DNA of 64,000 nt from Nostoc sp. CMAA1605. Lineage in GTDB: Bacteria > Cyanobacteriota > Cyanobacteriia > Cyanobacteriales > Nostocaceae. The stretch is taken from the NCBI RefSeq assembly GCF_021596505.1, contig NZ_PJIZ01000012.1, positions 1 to 64,000 on the forward strand, written 5' to 3'. The position numbers were made by a program, and so were the translations under genes. A model generated the notes under the pieces. It was not told where the DNA came from, did not search any database, and saw nothing but the letters and a program-made list of their open reading frames with translations. This document shows positions 41,390-51,112 of the stretch, in pieces. Numbering within the stretch: the first letter of the stretch is position 1; the number at the start of each line of letters is the position of its first letter.

Positions 41390-42886
41390 TTATCTTACAG
41401 AAAATGCTTCACTAAATCGACGAGTTACAGGTTCAAGAATAAAAGTCAAAATTGACTTTTTCCGCGTCACAATTTCACCTGTAGCCGCCATACCAGGGGT
41501 AAAAGCCACCTCTTGACCACGCACTGTGAGGGTGTGTTTTTGCAGTTTGATTCTAGTGGGAAAAACTAGACCTAAATCTTTATCAACGGTAGCATTAGGG
41601 CTAACTTGCACAACTTCACCGTCAATAGTGCCGAATTCTTGAAACGGAAAAGTTGCCATTTTCACCTTTGCTTTCATCCCTTTTTGAATAAAACCGATAT
41701 CACGATTCAGGACTTTGACTTCTAAAAGGATTTCTTCTCCTTCTGGAAGGATAGATAATAATTCTTCACCGGCTTGGACTGGCCCTTTAGTAGCTTTAAT
41801 TTTGTAGATAGTACCAGCTACTGGGGCTTTGATGGTTTCCCCATCGGTTTCTTTTTTGGCTTGTTCTAATTGGCCAGTAACATTAGTCAGTTCTTCTTGA
41901 CGCTTATTAATTTGGGTGAGAATTTCACTTTTACGTTCCGATGCAACGCGTTGTGCTTGACTCCAAGCTGCTTGATAGGCGGCTTGGGCTTGGCGAATTT
42001 CTTGGGCTTGGGCTGCGATATCTTTTTCTAGTGATGTAACTTTATCTTGGGCTTCTGTGATGCGATTTTGGGCGTTTGTGACTTCATCTTTAGCCCTGGT
42101 AATCTCCGTTTGGGCGCGTGTTAGTCTTTCTTTGGCTTCCAGATAATCAACTCTGGGGACAGCACCAGGAGTAATCAAAGTACGGAGATTTTCTTCACGA
42201 CTTTGGGCAATTCCTAGATTACTTTCGACCTTGTCACGAATACTTTCGGCATTGGCAAGGTTAGTTTTAGCATTGATAACGCCAGTTCTGGCACTAGCAA
42301 GATTATCTTGTAACCTAGTTAGGCGTACCCTTGCTTGATCAATCAAAGCTCGTTGACGATTAGCTTCGGCTTCGGCGGCGGCTTGACGGGCTTGGTAGTC
42401 GCGCAGGCGGGATTTTAGCAGTTCATCTTGGATTTCTGTATTTGCTGTGCGATCGCCTAATCGTTCTGCTTGTAAACGCTGCAAATCTTCTTGAATTAAT
42501 TGGCTACTGCGAGAGAGGCGTGTGACATCAGTTTGTTTGAGGTCTGGGTCACGCTGAATTAGGACTTGATCCTTATTAACGCGATCGCCTTCTTCTACTT
42601 TAATCGCGACAATCGCCCCATTACCCAGAGATGTCACCGGTCTTACCTGAGTAGAGGCGATTAATTCCCCTTGCGCTACCGCCACCTCATCGATTTCCGA
42701 CAAACCAGCCCAGGCGATCGCACCAAATATCACAAAGCTAATTGTTCCTGCTAATAATCTAGTGTAAAGCGGTGGTAATTCTTTTACGGCTTTACCGAGT
42801 TCATAGGATAGTTCGTCTTCTGGTCTAGCGAATACCTGTTTGGTTTGACGTGCTTGAGCCGCATTAGCTAATAGGGGATGTTTCAT
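41390..42886 (-). CDS. HlyD-type membrane fusion protein
   Basis: Periplasmic adaptor of the HlyD family, 498 residues, of the type used with ABC exporters (type I secretion or heterocyst glycolipid-type export). A cytoplasmic tail is followed by one transmembrane helix (about residues 45-65, LAGTISFVIFGAIAWAGL), a lipoyl half motif (GNGAIVAIKVEEGDRVNKDQ), a coiled coil of about 220 residues rich in AxAEAxRQ and the second lipoyl half IKAPVAGTIYKIKATKGPVQ. No ABC transporter or TolC gene is adjacent, so the exported substrate is unknown. STRR repeats lie upstream. Confidence 0.88.
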   Translation of the reverse strand: MKHPLLANAAQARQTKQVFARPEDELSYELGKAVKELPPLYTRLLAGTISFVIFGAIAWAGLSEIDEVAVAQGELIASTQVRPVTSLGNGAIVAIKVEEGDRVNKDQVLIQRDPDLKQTDVTRLSRSSQLIQEDLQRLQAERLGDRTANTEIQDELLKSRLRDYQARQAAAEAEANRQRALIDQARVRLTRLQDNLASARTGVINAKTNLANAESIRDKVESNLGIAQSREENLRTLITPGAVPRVDYLEAKERLTRAQTEITRAKDEVTNAQNRITEAQDKVTSLEKDIAAQAQEIRQAQAAYQAAWSQAQRVASERKSEILTQINKRQEELTNVTGQLEQAKKETDGETIKAPVAGTIYKIKATKGPVQAGEELLSILPEGEEILLEVKVLNRDIGFIQKGMKAKVKMATFPFQEFGTIDGEVVQVSPNATVDKDLGLVFPTRIKLQKHTLTVRGQEVAFTPGMAATGEIVTRKKSILTFILEPVTRRFSEAFSVR

Positions 42887-42890
42887 AAGG

Positions 42891-43126
42891 GGGGATTGGG
42901 TACTGGGTACTGGGGACTGGGGATTGGGGACTGGGGATTGGGAACTAAAGATAACGCGATGTGCGACTTATTCTCGAACTCCTCCCCTGCAAAGAGAGAG
43001 GCTTTGATTATTGCTCCCCTTCCCTTGTAGGGAAGGGGTTGGGGGTTAGGTTTGAAGAAAAGTTGCACACGGCGGAAAGATAGAGCTAAATTACCCAATC
43101 ACCAGTCCCTAATCCCCAGTCCCCGT
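42891..43126. repeat. STRR arrays and repeat-rich spacer
   Basis: GGGTACT/GGGGACT/GGGGATT units (42891-42944) directly precede the HlyD-like start. The gap then contains TCCCCTGCAAAGAGAGAG and CCTTGTAGGGAAGGGG, a common spacer motif in this group, and further CCCCAGT units at 43100-43125. Confidence 0.7.
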
Positions 43127-44001
43127 CAGACTGCTAAATAGCGTTTTATGAAACTTTCTAGAGTTTCTAGGGAAAAACTGAAAGTTTGCTCTATATTAGC
43201 TATTTCCTCTTTTCTACAGAAAAATTCGTTGGACAGTAATGTCCGAAAAGTTCCCAAAGCCTGTTGTGCTTGTGGGTTAATCAATCCCAACATAGCCCTT
43301 AACCCATCCACCGCTAATAATGGTGAGTTAATGATTATTGGCTCTTTATTAAAAATGCGCCCAAAGATTTGGGGAATGTCTCCACGGTATAAGATTTCTG
43401 GGCCTCCCACGGGAAAGATTTGATTCAGTGCGCCTGGGACACTCACAGAATCTACTGTGATTCTGGCTAAATCATCTGTACTCACGATAGAAGTCCGATT
43501 TTTCGGATCGCCAATCAATATATATAAGCCCGTGTCGCGGAATCTTTCTGCTAAGGGAAGTAAATTAGATGCTAGTCCAGCCGGACGTAAAATAGTGTAA
43601 TTTAAGCCACTAGCAACTAAATAACGTTCTACAGCCCGTTTAGCTTTGAACACGGGAGCATCTTCGTATCCCCGATCAACTCCTAACACGGATATAAAAA
43701 CGAAATGCTTGACTTTGTTAGCTTTCGCCTGATCAATGAGTTCAATGTTAGCTCGGTAATCTAAAGCCAGAGCATCACTATCAGAACCGTGGGAACTGAT
43801 AACATATTGAACGCCTCGACAAGCTTTAGCTATATCTTTGTCATCCTTTAAATCACCAATGAACATTTCTGCACCTCGATGTTCTAATTCACCATAAGGC
43901 GAGGTGAGGCGAACAAATGCGCGCACAGACTGCTCCCGTTGGCGTAGCAGTCGCACCACTCGACGACCAATATCTCCCGTTGCTCCAGTTACCAAAAACA
44001 T
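43126..44001 (-). CDS. NmrA-like/atypical SDR NAD(P)-binding protein
   Basis: Rossmann-fold protein of 291 residues: TGATGDIGRRVVRLLRQREQ nucleotide-binding start, then HFVFISVLGVDRG and YTILRPAGLASNLLPL. It belongs to the atypical short-chain dehydrogenase group that includes Ycf39/HCF173-like factors, which often bind NADP(H) but lack the usual catalytic tyrosine set. The role may be in stress sensing or photosystem assembly, which is an inference from relatives. It has no signal peptide and is alone on its strand, with STRR arrays on both sides. Confidence 0.8.
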   Translation of the reverse strand: MFLVTGATGDIGRRVVRLLRQREQSVRAFVRLTSPYGELEHRGAEMFIGDLKDDKDIAKACRGVQYVISSHGSDSDALALDYRANIELIDQAKANKVKHFVFISVLGVDRGYEDAPVFKAKRAVERYLVASGLNYTILRPAGLASNLLPLAERFRDTGLYILIGDPKNRTSIVSTDDLARITVDSVSVPGALNQIFPVGGPEILYRGDIPQIFGRIFNKEPIIINSPLLAVDGLRAMLGLINPQAQQALGTFRTLLSNEFFCRKEEIANIEQTFSFSLETLESFIKRYLAV

Positions 44002-44070
44002 AATGATTAGGGAATAGGGAATAGAAAATAGGGATTGGGTACTGGGGATTGGGGATTGGGGAAATTACCC
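44002..44070. repeat. STRR array
   Basis: GGGGATT/GGGTACT heptamers lie upstream of the NmrA-like gene and again directly replace the ribosome-binding region. Confidence 0.7.
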
Positions 44071-44147
44071 AGTACCCAGTAATCATTCTTGAATTTTGAA
44101 TTGATTCTTCCCCAGTCCCTTATACCCAATATCCTAAATTCTCTTAT

Positions 44148-44930
44148 TTAAAATTCCACAATTACCGGTGTGTGGTCACTGGGTTGGGTTAATTTTCTGG
44201 GGGTGATATCAATGATGCAGCTGGTTGCGCGATCGTATAGTGTAGGCGTTAGATAGTGATGGTCAATCCGCCATCCTTGATTGCGTCGAAAGGCGGCGGT
44301 GCGATAGTCCCACCAGCTATAGTGTCCACCTTCGCTGGTAAATTTCCGAAAAGCATCGGCAAAGCCTAATTCTAGAATATCTTTGAGGGCTTGGCGTTCT
44401 GCTTCCGAAGCCATGATGTGATTTTCCGCTTTGACTTTCTCGTGAATATCTCTGGTTTCTAAGGCGATATTAAAATCGCCACACATACAAATAGCAGATT
44501 CAGATGACAACAGTGTTTGTAAATATTGCCGTAGCACTGTCAGCCAACGCAGTTTAAACTCATATTTCTCGCTACCTATGGATGAACCGTTGGGAACATA
44601 GAGGTTTAAAATCCTTACCCCATCCATAACACCGGTAATTACTCGTTTCTGCTCATCCCAAATTGGATCAATTTCTGGGAGTATGGGGGTGAATCCCATA
44701 GTTACATTTGCAAGCGGTTTTTGACTAACTAAGGCTACGCCGTTATAAGATTTTTGTCCCGATACATATAGGTGATAGCCTAAATCCTCTAAAGGCGATC
44801 GCGGAAAATCTGCATCTACAACTTTAGTTTCTTGCAAACACAGAACATCTACGGGATTTTGCCCCAACCAATCAATAACCTGCTCTAGACGAGTGCGAAT
44901 CGAATTAACATTCCAAGTGGCAATTTTCAT
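44148..44930 (-). CDS. xth: Exodeoxyribonuclease III
   Basis: AP endonuclease/3'-5' exonuclease of base excision repair, 260 residues. All motifs are present: MKIATWNVNSIRTRL, catalytic glutamate in CLQETKV (residue 34), LNLYVPNG, the CGDFNIAL asparagine-aspartate pair and the closing QPSDHTPVIVEF aspartate-histidine. It is a standard Xth/ExoA enzyme, with no partner gene adjacent. Confidence 0.95.
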   Translation of the reverse strand: MKIATWNVNSIRTRLEQVIDWLGQNPVDVLCLQETKVVDADFPRSPLEDLGYHLYVSGQKSYNGVALVSQKPLANVTMGFTPILPEIDPIWDEQKRVITGVMDGVRILNLYVPNGSSIGSEKYEFKLRWLTVLRQYLQTLLSSESAICMCGDFNIALETRDIHEKVKAENHIMASEAERQALKDILELGFADAFRKFTSEGGHYSWWDYRTAAFRRNQGWRIDHHYLTPTLYDRATSCIIDITPRKLTQPSDHTPVIVEF

Positions 44931-46120
44931 CAGTTGACTAACTATAATCTGAAATTGATTAATGCTTTTGGCACTGGCTTTTTTAGAATTATTTAATATT
45001 TACCAGATTTATTGGTTTTTAACCATTTCCACCAAATCCATCTCATAAAAAATTGATCCCATCACATTTTTTTAGTATTGTTAGCTACAAATTATAGATA
45101 TTTGTGAGTTCTGATACAAAATCTTTCACTATTTTATGATCCCCAGGACAGATGCAACTTAGAAGACATGAGTTATATTAATAAAGACAAGAGGTTAGTA
45201 ACTATGACTAGTGAGATAAAATATATCCAGAATCATTGACTATCCCGCTAACCAATATGACCCTTCTCAGGATCAATTTAGGTTAATTTAAATTGCAAAC
45301 TTGCCAGTAGTAATTTTATTTCCTCATAATAATATTATTGAAGTTTTGGTTGTGGGGAGCATCTTACTGACAAAGCAAATCATGATCCCAATTCAGTAAA
45401 CGTCAGCATCAGTAAAATCAAGCGTCAACTTCATCTCAAATAGATTCAGCCCGTTAATAACGGTACTGCACTAGCAGATTCTCTATTCGTTACTCAACTA
45501 CAAAACCCTCTAACTCGGCGTTTTAAGGTTGCTTGTCTTCAAAAAAAGACCACAACAGGCGATCGCCATTGTCCAAAACATGGGCTACACACTAGAAAAT
45601 TAGAGTCGGTTGATGTAGCTCAAGTCAATTTTCCCAGATAAGAAAATTTTCCTCATCTAGCAGGAAAGCAAATTAAATATTTACGTGAAATTAACTATAC
45701 ACAAACAGCCATATTAATTGGCAATGTCAGAATCACTCGATTTCCTAATTATCTTTTCAGGAAAGTTTGGCTTGGTAATGATGACATCGCTAGCAGCTAA
45801 TACATCTGTTATGAAGATGCGATAAACATTCTGTACTAAGAATTTACAGAGCGAAAAATAACTGATTTTCTTTACCAACTCCTTAATAAAATAGCCGGAA
45901 GACTTGGGCGGTTATGGAATTAGCGCGTTATTTAGTGAAGAAAATATGTAGAAAACAAATTCAGTCCTATCCCAATGTTTAATAGAGATCAAAGTAACTA
46001 CACACCAGGGGACAACAACCAAATTATGTCCCGATATTATATCCATGCTGGTCGAATTTAATTTTAAACAACAATTTTCTTGAACATCTTTCAAAAATCA
46101 TTTTTCAGGAGGAGATTGGT
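44931..46120. other. Gene-poor region with decayed coding-like sequence
   Basis: 1190 bp with no intact gene. Plus-strand stretches read as protein-like but are cut by stops, for example about 45605-45800 (KQIKYLREINYTQTAILIGN, then FPNYLFRKVWLGNDD), with a TAA before it. The region also contains one HIP1 octamer. It looks like the remains of a lost gene or old mobile DNA. I cannot name the ancestor. Confidence 0.4.
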
Positions 46121-46312
46121 ATGAGTATACTAGTCAATAATTGCCCATGCTGCGGTGGTTCAATCCTCCGCCATGTTCGTCACGGTGAATTGTATTGGTT
46201 TTGTTTATCTTGTAGACAGGAAGTTCCGCTTTTAAATACTAATCGCCTCACTACTGTAGACACTCGCAACACCAATATGGTCACTCACTCATCTGCAAGT
46301 GCGGAGTGCTAA
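46121..46312 (+). CDS. Small zinc-ribbon-like protein
   Basis: A 63-residue protein with two paired cysteine motifs, CPCCGG and CLSC (residues about 8-12 and 28-31), spaced as in a zinc ribbon, and a conserved-looking LRHVRHGELYWFC linker. The ribosome binding site AGGAGGAG is strong. Relatives are common in cyanobacteria and of unknown role. MITE copy C was inserted exactly at its 3' end: the TAA stop is also the left target duplication. Confidence 0.75.
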   Translation: MSILVNNCPCCGGSILRHVRHGELYWFCLSCRQEVPLLNTNRLTTVDTRNTNMVTHSSASAEC

Positions 46313-46418
46313 GGGACTTCCAACTAAAAAATATACAATCGCTGTGGTGAGCAGGGAGCAGGGGGAAAATCAAAATATTCTATCTCGGAAATTGAATAAT
46401 TTATTTTCTGGAAGTCCC
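46313..46418 (+). mobile_element. MITE family 1, copy C (106 bp)
   Basis: The ends GGGACTTCCA/TGGAAGTCCC form a perfect 10-bp inverted repeat. TAA flanks it on both sides (46310-46312 and 46419-46421), and the left copy is the stop codon of the zinc-ribbon gene. It is the shortest of the three copies and has the shortest G-rich array. Confidence 0.82.
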
Positions 46419-46490
46419 TAAATCTTAGCTGTGTATGCTTTAGCTCTATCTGATAAAATCAGGTGGAGCTAAGTTAATAGGTAGAAGGCT

Positions 46491-47513
46491 GTGCTAGCAG
46501 CATTACTTTATGGTCAAGAAGATTTACGCTTAGAACAAGTTGCAGACCCAATACCAGATTTTGGTGAAGTAGTCATTAAAGTAGGGGTAGCCACAACTTG
46601 CGGTACAGATTTAAAAGTTTGGCGGCGTGGTGGTCATGCCAAAATGCTAAAACCACCGACCTTATTTGGCCATGAAGCAGCAGGAGAGATTATAGCAGTA
46701 GGTGCGGGTGTAACAGGTTGGCAAGTAGGCGATCGCATCGTCGCTAACAACTCCGCACCCTGCATGAAATGCTTTTTTTGTCAACGCCAAGAATATTCCC
46801 TATGTCCCCATTTAACTTGGAATAATGGCACCTTTGCAGAATACTTGAAAATTCCTGCGCCCATTGTGCAGCATAATATGTTGCCAGTTCCCGATGAATT
46901 GCCGTTAGCATTAGCGGCGATGACAGAACCCTTAGCTTGTGTATTGCATGGGGTGGCTCGTTCTAACGTCAAACCTCAAGATAGGGTAGTGATTTTGGGA
47001 GATGGTGCAATTGGTTTAATGTTTGTCGCTGCTTTAGCGGAAAATACTGAGGTGTTGCTGTGGGGAGGTAACGACAGCAGACTAGAAATTGGGGAAAAAC
47101 TAGGCGCAGCTAAGACATTTAACTATCATCAAATACCAGACATTCCTGGCGTAGTCAAAGAACTAACAGATGGTTGGGGTGCAGATGTGGTGATTGAAGC
47201 GACGGGAGTACCCAGCGTTTGGGAAACTGCGATCGCCTGCGCTCGTCCTGGTGCTACTGTAAATTTATTTGGTGGTTGTCCTAGAGATACAACAATTACA
47301 GTCAACACAGAACAATTACATTACAGCGAACTCACCTTAAAAGGTGTATTTCACAACACACCTCAATATGTGAAGGCTGCACTTGCATTAATTGCTAGTC
47401 GCAAAATACCTTTTGAATTACTAATTAGTGAACAGCGACAATTGCAAGATTTAGAACAAGTTTTTCACGATATGAAAGCACGCAAAGTTATTAAAGTGGG
47501 TATTAAACCTTAA
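46491..47513 (+). CDS. Zinc-dependent medium-chain alcohol dehydrogenase family protein
   Basis: NAD(P)-dependent oxidoreductase of 340 residues (MDR superfamily). The catalytic zinc site is indicated by TTCGTDLKVW and FGHEAAGEI; the structural zinc by the four cysteines of CMKCFFCQRQEYSLC; the cofactor fold by VVILGDGAIGLMF. The closest functional classes are sorbitol/threonine dehydrogenase-like enzymes, and the true substrate is unknown. The GTG start at 46491 has AGGTAGAAGG upstream. It ends six bases from the convergent HEAT gene. Confidence 0.88.
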   Translation: MLAALLYGQEDLRLEQVADPIPDFGEVVIKVGVATTCGTDLKVWRRGGHAKMLKPPTLFGHEAAGEIIAVGAGVTGWQVGDRIVANNSAPCMKCFFCQRQEYSLCPHLTWNNGTFAEYLKIPAPIVQHNMLPVPDELPLALAAMTEPLACVLHGVARSNVKPQDRVVILGDGAIGLMFVAALAENTEVLLWGGNDSRLEIGEKLGAAKTFNYHQIPDIPGVVKELTDGWGADVVIEATGVPSVWETAIACARPGATVNLFGGCPRDTTITVNTEQLHYSELTLKGVFHNTPQYVKAALALIASRKIPFELLISEQRQLQDLEQVFHDMKARKVIKVGIKP

Positions 47514-47519
47514 TTGGGA

Positions 47520-49076
47520 TTAATTTGGTGTTGACTTGATTAGCTTCTGTAAAGTCATGTTCAGTGCCTCTATTTCTTGTTGTGAGAAAAGATTTTTTTG
47601 ATTTCGCAATCTTTTTAAAGTTGTCTCAAAATGAGATATTACTATTTCGGCATCAGATTTAGATAAAGTATTTATTAGCTGTGCAGAGCTATAAAATAAT
47701 GTTGAACCAGCAGTATTACGTACTTCAACATCTGTATCTTGAAGAGCAGATATGAGTTCTAATAAAACAGTTTTTGGTTCAACACCAATTTTTGTTCCAT
47801 AAAAATCACCAAAACTGGATGAAACTATTCCACGTTGAATATTTAAATTTGGCCATTGTTCTTGGATAGCGGAATTTAGTGTTGGCAGAGGTAAATTAGT
47901 TTTTGCATTAATTATTGCCGATCCAATATATCCCAAAATACTAATAGCATTTGGTCGTACCTTTGGTACAGGAGATTTGAGAGCCGCTTGCAGTTCTGTG
48001 CCAAAAGTTTGATATTCTTCTTGTACTAAAGCATAAATAGCGTTAAGGCGTACTTGCTCATCTGAATCATTTAGTGCAGTAAAAGTAATTGCTGATAATA
48101 AATCAGCAGGTTTTGCTGGTATACTCGCTAAGGCAAAAGCAGCATTAGCACGTAAGCTCGGATCTGGGTTTTGGAGAGTCGCTCTGAGTTCAGGGAAAAG
48201 CGCAGAGGTTTCTGCACCTATTAAACCCAAAGTTATAGCTGCATGACGACGCACATCAGAATCTGGATCTTTAAGAGCATCTCTCAGGTATGGTAGTATT
48301 TGTTCTTGCTTTGTATCTATGAATGCTAAGGCATCAATAATCAGAATACGTATATTCTTATTTGGGTCTTGAAGGGCTTTAATCAGCACTGGTACAGCAT
48401 TCATCTTCACCAAAGCTAAAGCAGCAAGGGTACGTACATCTGGCTCTGAGTCTTGGAGAGCAAAAGTGAGTTCTGGCACAGCTAATAACGTTTGATTGTT
48501 AACAAATGACTCCAAGGATAGGGCTGCAAAAATCCGCACATCTCTATCCTGGTCTTTCAGAGCTATAGCAAGGTGAGGTGCAAGAGTTTGTTTTTTCTCC
48601 AGGGGCGTAGATAAAGGCATCTGACTCAATGCAAAAGCAACACTGCGGCGTACTTCTACTTCTGAGTCTTGGAGCGCAACAATCAGACTAGGTACAGCAG
48701 CAGAGGCATCATCAGCAGAGGCTTCATTGTAAATTCTACCCAAAGTGTTGCTGACCCCACTACGTACTCGCTTATCTGGGTCTTTTAATGCTTTGATCAA
48801 AGTAGGAATTGCCTCTTTACCAATTGTCGCTAACTTGACCAGAGTCTTTTCCCGCTCTTCTCTGTTGTCGGTTTTCAACTGTTCAATCAGAGGTGTAACT
48901 TTTGCGCTGTTAGTATTAACTTGTGCTATTGGTGATGTTGATTCTGTGTTGGAGGAAGCTGAAACCAACGAAAGTTTACTCTGAATAGGGGTTTGTCCCG
49001 CTACGGACATCACTTGAGTTAACAACGACAGCACTAATGTAACCGTAGCAACAACTGTTGAGCTTAAAGACTTCAT
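47520..49076 (-). CDS. Exported HEAT-repeat protein
   Basis: A 518-residue protein with a signal peptide (MKSLSSTVVATVTLVLSLLT), a low-complexity linker and at least nine HEAT-type repeats with the pattern LIxALxDPDxxVRxxAAxALxxI. It resembles PBS-lyase/EZ-type HEAT repeats but has no lyase partner and is predicted periplasmic, so a scaffold role is more likely. The repeats have diverged strongly, unlike the nearly identical repeats in the NACHT gene at 24083. Function unknown. Confidence 0.8.
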   Translation of the reverse strand: MKSLSSTVVATVTLVLSLLTQVMSVAGQTPIQSKLSLVSASSNTESTSPIAQVNTNSAKVTPLIEQLKTDNREEREKTLVKLATIGKEAIPTLIKALKDPDKRVRSGVSNTLGRIYNEASADDASAAVPSLIVALQDSEVEVRRSVAFALSQMPLSTPLEKKQTLAPHLAIALKDQDRDVRIFAALSLESFVNNQTLLAVPELTFALQDSEPDVRTLAALALVKMNAVPVLIKALQDPNKNIRILIIDALAFIDTKQEQILPYLRDALKDPDSDVRRHAAITLGLIGAETSALFPELRATLQNPDPSLRANAAFALASIPAKPADLLSAITFTALNDSDEQVRLNAIYALVQEEYQTFGTELQAALKSPVPKVRPNAISILGYIGSAIINAKTNLPLPTLNSAIQEQWPNLNIQRGIVSSSFGDFYGTKIGVEPKTVLLELISALQDTDVEVRNTAGSTLFYSSAQLINTLSKSDAEIVISHFETTLKRLRNQKNLFSQQEIEALNMTLQKLIKSTPN

Positions 49077-49408
49077 AGATTTCTCTGTAATGTTTATGAC
49101 TTAGGTTTGTGTTTGCTTCCCTCACGGGTTTTCGCAACTGCCCAAGAGAATAATATGTTGGCGAAACATTAATTAATAGAAAAATGCCGTTTTTACTTTG
49201 TATTTCATGGAAAGGAAGATTCTACCTTGATACTGGTGATGCAATATCTATAGAATCTCTCTGATCAACAAACAGGCAATGTTGTTGGAGTTGGCAGACC
49301 CAGGTTTATACAAAAATTCCTAGCTAAAATGAGACTATTGGAAGATAAAAAGCACAACTTTTGCGCTTTAATCCTACTAATATTGCCCATTTTCTGGATT
49401 ACATAATT
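49077..49408. other. Intergenic region between divergent exported-protein genes
   Basis: About 330 bp containing the promoters of both flanking genes. I see no repeat, RNA or regulatory site that I can name. Confidence 0.4.
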
Positions 49409-50068
49409 ATGAAATTTAGCTTTTCTGCACCTTCCTTATTAGCTCATATTTCATCTATTGTGCTGCTAGGTTTTTCAATACCAATGGTGATGCCAATTCT
49501 CGCTTCTAGTAACACTACCTGCCCAACTTTAAAGCCAGCATGGCTCAATACTTCAACTGACTTTATAGCTATGGGACACTTTCAAGAGGAATGTAAAAAA
49601 GACTCTCTTGGGGCTGTTGCGTCTTTTTCCCAGGCAATTCGGCTCAGTCCTCAAGCTGAAGAACCATATTATCATCGTGCTAATTCCTACTATAATCTTG
49701 GTAATTATCAAGCCGCAGTGGTAGATTATACAGAAGTAATTAGACAAAATACAGGTAAGTTTGGTTTCAGTCGTGATGCATATTGGAATAGGGCGAGGGC
49801 TTACGAAAAGTTAGGAGAAAAACAACAAGCGATCGCAGATTTAACTCAATTAATTGGTAATAGTAGTAACAACGCTGAAGAGTACCTATTGAGAGGAAAA
49901 CTTTACAAGGATTTAGGAAATAAAACAAGTGCAAAGGCAGACTATCAAGCCGCAGAAAAACTTTTACAGCAATATGTAAGCGGTAATTTCGGCAGTGGAA
50001 TGACAGATGTCAGATATCAACAAATGTTAGAGCAAGTTAGGGTTGAATTATTAGAACTAAATTCTTAA
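49409..50068 (+). CDS. Exported tetratricopeptide-repeat protein
   Basis: A 219-residue protein with a signal peptide (MKFSFSAPSLLAHIS, hydrophobic core, then PILASSN) and three to four TPR units (AVASFSQAIRLSPQAEEPYY, AAVVDYTEVIRQ, QAIADLTQLIGN, SAKADYQAAEKLL). It is probably a periplasmic protein-protein interaction scaffold. The frame extends to 49361 upstream but the signal peptide fits the ATG at 49409. Function unknown. Confidence 0.82.
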   Translation: MKFSFSAPSLLAHISSIVLLGFSIPMVMPILASSNTTCPTLKPAWLNTSTDFIAMGHFQEECKKDSLGAVASFSQAIRLSPQAEEPYYHRANSYYNLGNYQAAVVDYTEVIRQNTGKFGFSRDAYWNRARAYEKLGEKQQAIADLTQLIGNSSNNAEEYLLRGKLYKDLGNKTSAKADYQAAEKLLQQYVSGNFGSGMTDVRYQQMLEQVRVELLELNS

Positions 50069-50317
50069 CTAATGTGATTTATTTTGGTGTGTGATGGCAT
50101 GAATTATTCATGGATTTGCCATCACACACAACTATTTGCATTAATCTTTTTGTGTTGCCAAGAATATTATTTAAAAGCTCACGCCAAGGCGCAAAGAAGA
50201 ACGCAAATAAATAACTTTTCAATTGATTTGATAGTCAATGCAATAATTTTGCTGAAAAACGGGAAGACTATGATTACTCCCTTGGGGGTAATTTCTCTGT
50301 AATTCCCGTATAGGAAA

Positions 50318-50929
50318 ATGCTCAAAAAATCTCAGCTTAACTTGTTGATTTGCGCCTGTACCCTAGTTTCTGGGCTAGGCGTGGGAATGCTATTTGATAC
50401 CAAAGCGAATGCTTTACCAGGACAAAGTACAGAGGAAGTAGGTACTTGGATGCAAGCCCATCCAACCTTACGTCCTGGTAGTGGAGAAAAATTATATGTG
50501 CAGAAAAGTGATACAGCTGCCCAGCGATTCACTTTTCAGGCTTCTGTATTGCCTCCTGGTAAAGTAGAATTCACGAAAGATAGAAGTAGAATTCGCTATG
50601 AGCGTTTAGCAATGTATGATGCCGTTAATGGCATGAGTTTTCAGCGTTTGCAAGAGTCTTTACGCGTAATTTACGGCTTAGATATCTATCAAGACTTTAA
50701 AAACGCCCAAACTGTATATGAGTATCCTAACCAGAGTGCAATTAACTCAGCGCGTTTTGCCAAAACTCCCATTAGAGAAGCTTTAAAAGGAGAATTACGA
50801 ATAGGCGATCGCTACGCCTATTGGCTGGAAATTGCCCAACCACGCAACGGTAAAGCTTTCACCGGACAAATGACAGTTTTACTTAAAAGCGACTTGGATA
50901 AATTAGAAGCTGAATTGCGAAATCGTTAG
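50318..50929 (+). CDS. Exported protein of unknown function
   Basis: A 203-residue protein with an N-terminal signal sequence (MLKKSQLNLLICACTLVSGL, then NALPG as a likely cleavage region). The mature part contains WMQAHPTLRPGSGEKLYVQK and a C-terminal RIGDRYAYWLEIAQPRNGKA. I take it for a protein conserved in cyanobacteria without known function. A strong hairpin follows the stop. Confidence 0.7.
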   Translation: MLKKSQLNLLICACTLVSGLGVGMLFDTKANALPGQSTEEVGTWMQAHPTLRPGSGEKLYVQKSDTAAQRFTFQASVLPPGKVEFTKDRSRIRYERLAMYDAVNGMSFQRLQESLRVIYGLDIYQDFKNAQTVYEYPNQSAINSARFAKTPIREALKGELRIGDRYAYWLEIAQPRNGKAFTGQMTVLLKSDLDKLEAELRNR

Positions 50930-50960
50930 TTCAGATATGACAGTTTTAGTTTTTTTCAGC

Positions 50961-51003
50961 AATCACAGCCCCGAATTTTTGCAAAAATTTGGGGTTTTGT
51001 GAT
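50961..51003 (+). terminator. Hairpin terminator
   Basis: A long stem, TCACA-CCCC-AATTTTT paired with AAAAATT-GGGG-TGTGA, lies 32 bp after the stop of the exported protein gene. Confidence 0.75.
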
Positions 51004-51112
51004 GAAATTCTTGAATATTACGCTTGCTAATAATCACATACTCAATTCAGTTGTCTAAAATCAGCAATTAGTGTATAAATTGACGTTGTTTGCTGAGTAG
51101 GAATCATTTCCA

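Noticed and set aside
50084..50302. Small frame with AHAKAQRRTQ
   Set aside because: This peptide is a typical by-product of the CGCAAAG-type intergenic repeat; no coding evidence.
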